A stretch of 64,000 nt of DNA from Nemania diffusa (lineage: Eukaryota > Ascomycota > Sordariomycetes > Xylariales > Xylariaceae), in contig JBBPUQ010000006.1 in assembly GCA_038501195.1 (NCBI GenBank), positions 2,480,001 through 2,544,000 of the forward strand, given 5' to 3'. Below, in pieces: positions 46,267 to 56,779 of the stretch. Numbering within the stretch: position 1 is the first letter of the stretch; each line of letters opens with the position of its first letter. The position numbers and the translations under genes were made by a program. Under the pieces are notes generated by a model. That model ran no database searches and had not been told where the DNA came from. It saw only the letters and a list, made by a program, of their open reading frames with translations.

Positions 46267-48663
46267 TTAGAAGAATTTGCCTGTGGACTTAGCGGACGCG
46301 ACTTCATCCTCAGTCTCAGTTGGATTAATGGCATCACGGTCCTCCGACACAATACTAGCGGAAAGGGGGCGGTCCAAGGCATCAAATCTAGTGCCGTTAA
46401 TCTTGGATTGCGCGTACTGGAAACCGAGTCGGCACACGAGCGCAATAAAACCCCAGATCACGCCACCGACCGGTGCTGCGATGAAGGCACCAAACGCACC
46501 CCAGTCGCCCGTGTATAGTCCTTCCTGCAAGAGGATGAGCTCGCCGCCCTTCTGAGCGCTGTCGTAGTAGATGGCACCGAAGATGAAGACGGTTAAGATA
46601 CCGCCGAGGCCGCCCACGACGACCTCGAAGCCGCGCCACCAGTAGAAGCGTTCGGACAGCCCAAATACGAGGACGGGGATCGTAGCCGCCGACAGGAGAT
46701 CTGATATCAGGTAGATCTGCAGGATACCTGGGGCTTTCAGAGCGAGCACGGCGACGGGGAAGATAACGAGGACGACGAGGCCGCGGACAAACCAGATGTT
46801 GAGTCGGTTGCGGAAAAGGTCGTTAGAGGCCGTCGACACCATGGCGGACTGCAGGCTGTCGAACGCTGCCGTGCTGAGGGCTACGGCCATGACGAGCACG
46901 ATGCCTACGACCCAGTTGGGGAGCTGTTCGAGGAGCAGGAAGAAGGCAACAGAGCCATCTTGCGGCGGATCGCCCGGCCAGGCACCAGACCATGCAGCAA
47001 CCAGTCCCGCGACACCGACTAGCGTGAGGACGATGGTGATGAAGACCGTGGCGATCGAGATGCCGATCCATAGGTCTTTGTCCGTCTTAGAAGCGAAGGC
47101 ACGCAGCCAGAAGTTGGCGAGGAAGAAATAGTTGGTGAGGATGGCGACGGGGAGAACGTAGATGAGCTGCCACCCGACTAGGCTCGGCTTAAGCAGCCCA
47201 GAACTCTCAATAAGCTCTGGCTTGATCTCTGTCTTGACGCCGACAGTGATGGTGGCAAGAATAATCAGGCCAATAATCATGGCGCCTTGGATATTATCTG
47301 TGAGAAAAGATATCTTGAACCCTCCGAGCGCTATGAGATATTTGTCAGCTATAGTCTACTGATTTCGGCTTGATTAGAATTAATACAGAAACTTACACGT
47401 ATAGATGGTAGTAACAACAGCTTCCACGATAACAACAGGCAAGCCATCCAGCCCGGTTAACGCTGTGACTACCTGACCAATAGCAGACAGCTCTGCAACC
47501 ATGTACAAGAAGAGGGTAAGGAGTGTCAAAGCACTCAAGTACAGTGCAGTAACATGCCCAAACCGCTGGCGTGTCCACTCAGTGAGAACAAACCCTTCTG
47601 GGCACTTTCGGCGGATGACAGGCGTGAGAATGGCGAAGATAAGAATCGGAGCAGCTGACGCAACAGCGTACACGATGACGCCTTGGAGACCGGCAAGCGT
47701 AGCAAGCTGGGGATATGAGAACAAAATGCCAGATCCCATAGCTGGAACATTAAGGATCGACTGTCAGCAAGAACACACGTTGGAAGGGGGAGGGGGAGAT
47801 CGAAGCGGCAGCACATTTCCCACGCAAGCATTAACTTGATCGAGTAATTACGGTACAGTCTCAGCTTCATATCCGCAGCACCCTCACAAATCTCCTCCCA
47901 GGCCTCCGGGAAAAGGGGTCGGAAGGTTGGATTCAGAGGGTGCTGTTTCAATTCGGCGCCCGTAGTGAGCCACGGTCTGTCTACCCCCGAAGTAGTAGTG
48001 GCCTTGAAGAATCAAGTTTACCTACCTCGGGAGTAGACGACCTGTTGATCTTGGGTATGAACCTACAGTCTTGCGTGCGTATCTCGTTACTCTAATCTTG
48101 TATCGCTGCAGCCAGCCTATCGGCTAGCGGGTTGGCTGACATGGTGTCCATTCATTTCGTCCAGCAGAATCAACGCCAGTTATTTGATAGTGTGCCACCG
48201 CTCTTAAAATCGATCTTGTGGGAGAATGCAAAGACTCATTTGCCGGAGCGGCACATCAGCTCTTCACTCACCAGCGGCGATAAAATTGAGCGCCAGGGGC
48301 AATGCTGTTTAAGAGTCAATACATGTCTCTGGGCAGGGGATGGGAATCTAGAACGCGTGGCGCTCTACAGGCGGACTCTGACCCTTTTGCGTCCTGTTTC
48401 CAGCCAGGAAGTCAGTTTTAGACTGGTTCCTCATTCGCCAGGCAAGGCCTGTTCCAAGAAGTCTATAGAAGAAGATCAGACATTGTTAGACTAGCTCATC
48501 TCGACAAAGCAGGTGGACTTGGAGGTTAAAGGAGAGATAGCACATCTTCGCAAGAATCAAAAATTGATCAGATGCTGCTACTTATTTGTATTCCAACATA
48601 CAAAAAGGCGCCATATGTCACGTATATGATGGCATTTGAAGCTGCAAAGGATGGTTGACCCAT
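46267..48663 (-). CDS. Sodium:solute symporter (SSS), Dur3-like urea/polyamine type
   Basis: SSS family (TC 2.A.21), plasma-membrane uptake; fungal relatives carry urea or polyamines. Minus-strand exons are 48663-48602, 48462-48383, 48304-48272, 47741-47397 and 47330-46267. Introns are 139, 78, 530 and 66 nt. All phases agree and give 527 residues. Exons 1-3 encode the N-terminal helix and the family segment: SNAIIYVTYGAFL, WRMRNQSKTDFLAGNRTQK (about 29-47) and, in a 33-nt exon, ALPLALNFIAA. The main body continues AMGSGILFSYPQLATLAG, RRKCPEGFVLTEWTRQRFG, TTIYTSLGGFKISFLTDNIQ and at least eight more membrane spans. A model starting at the ATG inside exon 4 would lack helix 1. The 530-nt intron is unusually long; another small exon in it cannot be excluded. 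The substrate is inferred only. Confidence 0.8.
48272..48304 (-). other. 33-nt microexon of the SSS transporter
   Basis: Flanked by an AACAG acceptor and GTGAGT donor on the minus strand. It supplies LPLALNFIAA, which fills exactly the gap between the NRTQK end of exon 2 and AMGSG at the start of exon 4, in phase on both sides. Confidence 0.75.
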
Positions 48664-49204
48664 GATCAAAATAGTTTCTCTGAATTCGAGTAGGATAGAA
48701 GACGATCTAGAGATATGTCCAAAGTTGAACGACCCGGGTTGCTTGAAGAAGCATAAAATGTAAATAAAACTCTTCACCCGCGATCGCGGGTTCAAAAGAG
48801 AATATATTAGTGACGATAGAGGCGTAAGTGGATCTTTTCGCATCTTAGTGGACACTATTTAGTTATCGAATACCTACGCTAGTAGGGAACCAGCGTGGGG
48901 GTTCAAACCTTGAGGCCGCTCTACACAGTATCTATTACCTTCTCGCACGGAATGCTTCTTCCATGGACCCTAGATACATACCTAATGTAGTACCTAAGGT
49001 ACCTACCTAAATAGGTAATCGATAGCGATTTGAACAAGTGACGTACCTGTTTATTTAATTGCTGTGAAGCTCATCCACGGTACTGACAACTAGTACCTGC
49101 ATATCGAAGACTAAAGAGCTCTTTTAAGCTTCTCTGTATTCTGTACTCCTACCCAACAAACTTGTTCACCTTCCGATTTAATTTCACCAGGCACACATTT
49201 TCAC
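48664..49204. promoter_or_regulatory. Divergent upstream region, SSS transporter / 49.2-kb candidate
   Basis: ACCTAATGTAGTACCTAAGGTACCTACCTAAATAGGTA-type motif cluster at 48,981-49,017, followed by a strongly pyrimidine-rich stretch to 49,200 as in fungal core promoters/leaders reading rightward. No gene seen. Confidence 0.4.
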
Positions 49205-49825
49205 ATGCCTTTTACCACTTCTACTTCCCGGAAACTTAGACACATCTTCCACCATTGCCGTCGCTACCGAGATAGTTCTGTTTCCTTCTACTCTCCAGCC
49301 TATTCGACTTCGGCCTTGCCCACTGACACTTGTTTTTCTTCCTTTATTAAGTCTCAATTTCAAAGCATGTCGAATTCCACCTTATTTTCTGGCTGCTCAA
49401 TCAACTTTACCAACACTTCCTCACCAGGTATGTTAGTATCAACCTCGAATTTTCCTCCCTCTCGATCTTGATAAAGACTTACTCCCACTCCTTAAGACCG
49501 ATGCGCTTCTATGTTCACTGCACCCTGATGCTCTTGCAACTACAATTATCTACTATGTTTGGAGCAAAGGTATATTCTATCTCCCATACACTTGTCATCG
49601 CCTTGTCATTGTTGTACCACGTTCGATGACAAGCATTCCCCCCCTCCATCTTCCCGTCGCCCTTGTTGATTCATATTTATTCTACTACTTCGACAAATAG
49701 CCAAATAGAGCAGTAGCATTCTTACTACTGAATCTTGTCCCCAAGCTCACCTAGAGGCGAAAATTGCACCCACAGCTCTGGTTGCCTCAACTCTAACACC
49801 ATACACAGATTCAAGCACAATGTAG
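49205..49825 (+). CDS. Doubtful three-exon hypothetical gene or young pseudogene
   Basis: Exons 49205-49427, 49477-49569 and 49755-49825 join in phase (GTATGT..AAAG; GTATAT..CCTAG) to a ~128-residue product. The N-terminus is Ser/Thr-rich; exon 2 reads LLPLLKTDALLCSLHPDALA then TTIIYYVWSK, which looks like real protein. The frame meets TAG at 49823 but stays open for 48 more codons (TPKPTHITLATKQRERAQLH and on) to TAG at 49970, so it may be a broken longer gene. The upstream region is pyrimidine-rich as expected for a promoter. No family recognised. Confidence 0.3.
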
Positions 49826-50756
49826 TCTACGCCTAAGCCTACGCATATTACCCTCGCAACTAAACAGCGAGAGCGAGCACAACTTCACACTGGCCTTGGC
49901 TTACGACTCAAAAAATACTTGACTGCCAAACTTCCCTGTCGGTTCTACTCATCAGCAACTCTGAAGTTGTAGACACCTAGAATGGTATAGTCCGGGTTGG
50001 TCCATTTATCTACAGACAAATCAATAACCTATCACCCCACCATTGCCCCTAGTTGGTACTGGCATGGAGCTCTAATATATCTGGCTATCAAAATCAGTTA
50101 GCAACTCAGCTACTTCATCACATATCCGCACCTATGACTACACTGTCCTTCAGTATGCCTAGTTTTTATCGAACCCTCCTTTAATATTGCAGTCAGACGC
50201 TAACCTCTATATCTATTACAGTACCCAGGCGGGATTTATAGGTGTTGGCGTCTAGGGCCAAGTGTATACCGCATCATGAATATCTACAGAGTTGGGCTAC
50301 GCAGGGGTATACCAAAACGACCTATCATGGTGCGTGCACTACAAGCATCAACGGTATGAAGTCAGATTTCGGATTCGGTATCAGCTCTTGATTTTTATTC
50401 GGGTCTATCTGCAAAGTCATGGACTAAAATCTGGACGATTGGGTACAACACGGCGAAGGAGTATGGTTAACCAGCAATCAAGCCAGATCCACCGCGACTA
50501 TCCTATGCGTATGCCCTCGAACCGTCCAAAGTCGATATGGACCTTCCCAGACCTTACATCGAAGGCACGCCGGCCTGTGTGCTCAAATTGTATACACGGT
50601 TGATCAGCTCAACGAAACATCACGCAACACCAGTTTTGGATAAGAGAATACTCTTCTGTCTGCCTTGTTGTGTGTTTTACAAGCAAAGAGAAGGCAAGGA
50701 GTCAGGTCATGCCACCCGAGATGGGCCACCGCATGAGGCTATTGAGAGCTTAGTCA
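49826..50756. other. Region between the 49.2-kb candidate and the RRM gene
   Basis: At 50,240-50,756 plus-strand frames are open for 80-100 codons (50,292-50,603; 50,537-50,773) but no domain is recognisable and they run into the RRM gene's 3' end. Part must be the 3' UTR of the RRM gene. Confidence 0.35.
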
Positions 50757-53225
50757 CTACTTCTTCTCAGTAGTGTTCTCCCCAGAGTCATTATCAGCTT
50801 TCTCGCCACTCTCTAAGTTGTGCTGCTGTGCAGTCAGGTCAACGTTGCGAGTAGGGGTCTGACCAGTGTTGATGACACTGACTGATCGTACCGGCGCTCC
50901 CATCGGCGTGCGGTGTTGCTGGCCGTAACCCGCATAGTACTGGTACCCGTTGTTCTGATCCTGGAGATACGGCGTCTGCCAGAATGGGTTAGGAGAGTGG
51001 CTCTGATAGTAGCTCCCCCCACTTCCTCCATGGTAGGGTGTGTTTGCTCCTCCAGAGACCTGAGGCGTGGCAGGCTGATAGTTTCCCTGGCCATATGGGC
51101 TGCGATGCTGATCACCAGGCGAGAGAGCATAATTTGGGCTCATGCTCATGTATTGGCTCGGCTGATATGCGTGATTAGGACTGACATAATGAGCCTGATC
51201 GTATGACTCAGAACCGGTAAAGGTGCTAGGTTGGTAACCCTGGTTGGGACTGGTAAATGTGCGACCTTGCTGGTAAGCGACTGGTGTAGCAAAAGACCGC
51301 CGCTGCGCAAAAACCGCAGGGCGGTAATCAGGGTTTGGAGACACAGACTGGCCGACATGAACACCACTACCTGAAGCGGCAACATCAGAACCAACTACAG
51401 TAGAACGCGCAGGGGTGGCGGGAATAGCTGCTGTATTCTCATTTTTGACATCGGCAAAAGCAGACATAACATTCTCGCCACGGTAGGCCGAGAAATTCTC
51501 ACCACTGCGGAATTGGCCGCCTTGGTCTGCACACTTCTTTTTTTCTACTCGAATACGGTTGTTCACCAAGATGGTTCCTCGCTAAATGAGGTGTTAGTTT
51601 GACTTCTCTACTGGACGGGAACCTACACACAGACTTACTAGGTGGTTAACCGCAACAAGCGCCTCATCAGGGCGTGCATATTCAACAAATGCAAACACGG
51701 TAGGGCGTCCTCCTTCTAGATCACATATTTGGTTGGTCAATGTTTCCAAAAGGCGGCAGCAAACAGACTCACCATTCCGAGGCTCCTTGCGAATGATCTG
51801 CACTTTTTCAACAGAACCTGCTTGGGAAGCCGCATGGTGCAAGATTTCCTCGATGTTCTCAACATTATGCGGTAAATTGCCGACGTAGATTGATCGACGA
51901 TCAACCTCATAACGCGCGAGATAGTTCGCATAGTGGTTAGTTTGCGACGGGTTGGCCTTCTTGAGGTCGTACGCCACAATACCGTACTCATGGTGGTATC
52001 GATAGGCCTACTATTATGTTAGTGATGGACCTAGCGAAATATTTTACAATTAACGACATACTGAAATGATATCGCGTCCCGGATCGAAATGCGAATATTC
52101 AACGAACACTGCGCCAGGAAGGTTCATGGCCTCGACGGCTTCTTCATGGAGCGGCTCTAGTCTCGAAACCTCCCCGAACTGCAAAAGATGACTGCGAGCT
52201 TCAGTAAGGTCGACCTGATTTCCTTCTCGACTAAACATCACATAACAGCCTAATGTGAAGTTAGCAAACTGTCTAGTACACTCGAGGTCGTGAGATTAGG
52301 ACGTACGATTTGCTTTCACCATTTCAGTTCGGCAAGGTCGTCCCTCAATGAGTAGACCCTTGCCCTCCTTCTGCGCTTTTCGGGCATGCTCAGAATCCTA
52401 ATTCACAGTAAGTCAATGTCGAGGGGCATGTTTGGTGCTACAGACCGTGTACTGGCAGAATGCAAACGGCATATTCTTAGGATCACGGCGTATCTTGACA
52501 AAAACCGGGCCAAAGACCGAAAAAACCTTTGTAACAGCAACTTCCAAGACTGTGTCGGACTTTGACTCGGGTAAACTATTAATTCATGATTAATAACGGG
52601 TGCTTAGATACCGGCGCATGGAGGGCTCACTTGGCAACAAAAATGCAAGCCTCGGCAGGATAGTAAGTTTGGGCATCAACACCCTGGACTAAGTGCCGTC
52701 GCTCCGCAGAGGATGGTTGCGTATGAATTGGGATAACCGAGCGAGATTCAGAAACCGCCAGTTGGCTGATTACGGGAACTGGACCGGCGAGAAGATGCTG
52801 GGTCGTCGACGTGCTAGTACCGAAGACTTCTTCATCATCGTGAGGCGGCTTTCCGATTTGAAAATTCTGTTGGCGAGTTCCATCGCGACTTTTCTCGACA
52901 ACGTCACAAGAACTAGTAACTAGAGGGGCCGGGTCAGCGATACGCGAAATTCCCATCTCGCTACTGTTACAAAATTAGTGCACTGGTTTAAGAAGAGAGG
53001 TATCCATTTAGGTCATACACTGATCGTTGATGGGTATTGTCGCTAATGGATAGATCGCTCAAAGTGGCATTGAGAGGGGCACCACCTGCTCAACAAATTA
53101 GCGCGTATCACAACTTAGGAGGCTCAAAACTTACCGCCTGAGGAATCGGATGACAACGAGGCCGAGCGAGCACGACGACCTGTGCCACGGACGGTTTGGC
53201 CACCCTTAGGACCGAGGCTTGCCAT
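50757..53225 (-). CDS. RRM-domain RNA-binding protein
   Basis: Nine exons on the minus strand: 53225-53135, 53085-53019, 52963-52631, 52575-52446, 52397-52307, 52249-52062, 52007-51773, 51715-51639 and 51581-50757. Introns are 48-57 nt, all in phase; the product is 678 residues. The Ser/Arg-rich N-terminus MASLGPKGGQTVRGTGRRAR precedes three RRM-like units. RRM1 is at ~158-240 (ACIFVANLPES = RNP2; NMPFAFCQYT = RNP1). A second unit at ~238-305 (CYVMFSREGN; GAVFVEYSH) is degenerate. The last, at ~330-415, is canonical (SIYVGNLPHNVE; TVFAFVEYARPDEAL). The C-terminal ~240 residues are Tyr/Ser/Gln/Pro-rich and disordered, with repeated SPN-Y motifs, as in proteins that form RNP granules. Target RNAs are unknown. 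A long pyrimidine-rich tract lies upstream. Confidence 0.83.
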
Positions 53226-54850
53226 TTTGAAGACCTGTCAGCAGTATTAGCGTCACGTTTAATGGGCCATCATGGTGACTTTGACGCAATAGCCTCGCGG
53301 ACATCTTTCAGAGTCGGATAGCAAATGCCATCAGGCATCCAGTTTTTCCCTCAGGGCTCAAGACATTCTAAGAAATACATTTGATGATAATATCAAGCTA
53401 TCGCCGTCCTCACAATCAAAATAGAGAGGAGAGAACAGATGGAACTCACTTGGCTTCGGTGTTACAATTCGTATTAGGTGTGCGTGGTCTGGTCATTAGT
53501 GGTTAGGTTCTGCAACAAACGCCGAGCATAGGTGAAAGGTGTAAAGAGAAGCAGAAAAACACCAAGAAAAAACTGATGAGGTTAGAGGGGAGGAGAAGCC
53601 TGGTTCTACAGGTCGACAGCGGTTACAGGCTTTGCCCATATGAGTAGATAACAACACACTTTGAGCCAGGAAGAACAAAAGTGAAGGGGCTTTCTGAGAT
53701 CAATCAGAGATCCCAGTATGTCGTTGAGGGGGAAAGAAGCCAAGTGATAGCAATACTCTTCAAACGTAGCTAGGCACTGGCTATGTCGTCAAATCTCAGG
53801 ATGGAGGCTTGATGGATAAGGGGAGAAGAGGTGGGCAAATGGAGTTGCAAGTGCTGTTCCCGTCGAGTGACGAAATCATAAAATACATACTAATGACAGT
53901 ACAAATAGAAAACGTATCGAACGAGCTTTGGCGACAACGAATTGTCAGTCGGCAAATAGCGTAGAAGAGGAAAGGTAAGAAAGAGAACCAAATGTGATAG
54001 ATGCGACTCGCGAAAGAAGCGGTAGTGATGGCAGAGGAGACAGATAGCGATGCAATGAAGAAGGCGAAAAGTGAGCCTGCGGCGATTTGACTGGAGAGAG
54101 AGAAAGAGAAACAGAGTTGCGACACTCGCAAGATATACAACTTACTTAGATGAGAATGCGAGGAGTCTTTGGTTTGTCTGAAAATGATAGACTCTGATAG
54201 CTAGCTGTCAGTATTGCACCAGTGTTGCATTCAATTGAATCAATAATAGGGAGCGTGGGGAGTAGCTGACTGGAGAAATAAGGCTGGTGAAGGTAACGGC
54301 GATGGCGAAGGTGAAAGAGTTTACACATTAGGCAAGGCTGATAGCTTGACGACTCAGTAATAGGCCGAGTGCTGGCCAACCACACGTGTGTTCTTCAACC
54401 TAGCCGAAGACTCTGGATGGTGCCGAGTTGAAACAGATGGACCGAAGTAGTTGTGTATGGCTAACAAGGGGTGACACAGAAGGAAGGAGGGGGGTCTTAC
54501 TGGGGATTGCGGCTCAAACAAAGGCTACAATGCAAGTACAGGACGAGGCTTGTTGGTAATGAGCGCGTCAGCGGGAAGCGGAGGTGGAGGTTGACAGAGA
54601 GAGAAGTGAGAGGGGAGGGCAGGAAAACACCTAAGTGGGAGTTGTGCAAGTATTGAAAAGGTTGTATGTACAGGTGTGGAGTTGTACAAGAAAGGATGGC
54701 GGGATTGAATTTCAATCAGTGTGTGGGTGATTGTGCCGAGTGAGGTAGGGAGGTACCTAGGTAGTTGGCGGAAGATGGGTAACTGGGGAAACAGGCATCT
54801 ACGTATTGAGAGCTGAGGGGGAGATATTGGCAACTGCCATTTAAATTATC
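53226..54850 (-). promoter_or_regulatory. Long pyrimidine-rich upstream/leader region of the RRM gene
   Basis: For about 1.6 kb the minus strand is strongly C/T-rich (plus strand rich in GAGAGG, GAAAG and GGAGGG). This resembles long 5' leaders of regulated fungal genes. Splice-like GT..AG pairs are present, so a leader intron is possible. The only frames (for example 54,525-54,833 minus) are Pro/Leu/Ser low-complexity translations of the tract, not convincing proteins. A leader role is inferred from position. Confidence 0.4.
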
Positions 54851-56779
54851 TGTGGAAACGAGAAGGAGTAGGTGCAACTCCCTCAATTGTTATCATTTCT
54901 AGCTTACGCACTGCAACAGCGACTCCGTAGCAGATGAAAGAAAGTGCAACCTTAGGTAGGTACCTCAGGTGTCAGAGGATAAAGTCCAGAGTGAAGATAG
55001 ATCACGTAGATACAAGCAGTCAGGCCGAAGCTGGGTAACAGTATGGGGTCAGGGCTCAATATTATTGATTCCCAAACAAGATACGAGCATGTATTTATTT
55101 TATGAAAAGTGCTCACCGAGGTAACAAGGTAAGGGAAAATCGGAAATACTGGCCGCTTATGTGGTATAATAGGATAGATGGACTTTAGGAAAAGCGAGGG
55201 TTGCAGCCATATAGTGGTTGCCATGGCGTCAAGAAAAAAAGAAATAGGACGGGAGTGCTATGATGGAAAAGTGGTGTACATAATTCGTCAGTTCAAAGCA
55301 TCTGCTCCTTAAATGACTATTCCAAGCTGGCTTCACTGGCTCCAAGCTAATTTCCCTACACAGTGGGTACTCTGACGATATTAATTTTGAAAGCTAGGCA
55401 GTTAGCAATGAAGGCATTATAAATACATGTAGTATTTATTATAGGTTGATATTACACTAAAGAGAAAGTCCTCGAGCTATTGGAAGTATCGTGTCTATCT
55501 TTATGTAGTCCCAATCGCTTCTAGATTTAGGTGTTACTGGGTATATTAATTATTTTATGGGGAGAAATAATGTAGCTAAGTCTCTTCAAGTGAACTTTCC
55601 CGTGAATAATAATCCTCGCTTAATAGTAGGCAAGTATGTGTTTAGGAAAAATACTTGACGTTGTTCGGTTTTTCTACCTTGTGTATGTATTTCTCTAGTT
55701 TCTCTATATTTAGTAATCTTTTAACCCTCATGGGAGGCTCACGACATGATAAGCCGAGTCGGAATTCCTTATATTTATCGTATATAGCAATAGAGATTTC
55801 TGTTTAAAGATATCTAGCAGCCTAACTTTTTTACATAGCTATGCTAAAATTATAATGCAGATTCTTTCAGTTTTGTAACCCCGATATAGACCGTGGCGAC
55901 TCTTATCGAATTAGGTAAAGCTATGATATATACAGAACTAGTTAATCTGTGGAACTGAAGGGACTGCCCAGTTACGGTTCCAAGGGCAACGATTGTAATA
56001 AAAAAGAAAGCGTGCAAACGTAAGTACTTATCTAAGTAAAGGCATAGATTTAGGAGTGCATGGCCGTTGTAAACATGTTATATAAAACAGTGTTAGTTTT
56101 ACAAACAAACAAAACCGTAGCAAGCAGTGCGACTACTAAGGAGAGACCGAATCATTACCTCTTGGTGTAACCAATACACATAGAAGAGCAAGATATACCG
56201 GAGTACCTGCCTCTTAGTGCAATGCACATGTGTCCAGATGAAAAAAATAGAGTAAACGAAACATAAAGTTGAAAGGTCGAGTTTAGGTAGCTATGTTGTC
56301 ATCGTGGATAAGACGGGAACCTTTGAGGTGAGGATTGACTTATTGTAGCTGTGCAACAGTTTTCTACCAAGCCTACATTTGATAAGACGTCTGTAATTGG
56401 AATTACAGGTGTGCAATTCCCTTGATATTAGAGAGCTATGTATAGATATATTTCACTTTCGAAAACGAAACTATCAAGAAGTTAGAGAAGTTGTTTTGCT
56501 TTAGTAATACTGTTAACGTGAGGCTTGCACACCGTTAATTGTGGCGCAGACTGTGGCGCAGCTTCGTCAGTTAAACCTAGCTCAATTTAGCTGAAGCTAA
56601 TTTTTAATTAGTTACCAGTGTAATCTACCACACGCACCCAGTGGGAAGGTTTTGACATTTAAAATTAATATGTGTTTACATGGACTATACTGCATATTTT
56701 TACAAAGGAAGTTTGCTTGATAAGGTTGCCATGCCACCAGCAATCGGCGTTACCCAATTGCAAAATTGAAATACATTAT
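54851..56779. other. AT-rich intergenic region between the RRM leader and the alcohol oxidase gene
   Basis: TTAGGTAGGTACCTCAGG at 54,953-54,970 is another palindromic motif. The rest, especially 55,380-56,660, is AT-rich with stops in all frames and no domain seen. A repeated word CAGACTGTGGCGCAG occurs near 56,547. Confidence 0.4.

Noticed and set aside
48898..48915. GGGGGTTCAAACC, T-arm-like
   Set aside because: Only two or three T-stem pairs form and no upstream cloverleaf is visible.
54471..54833. Overlapping frames on both strands in the leader tract of the RRM gene
   Set aside because: Low-complexity translations of a purine/pyrimidine-biased sequence with no domain.
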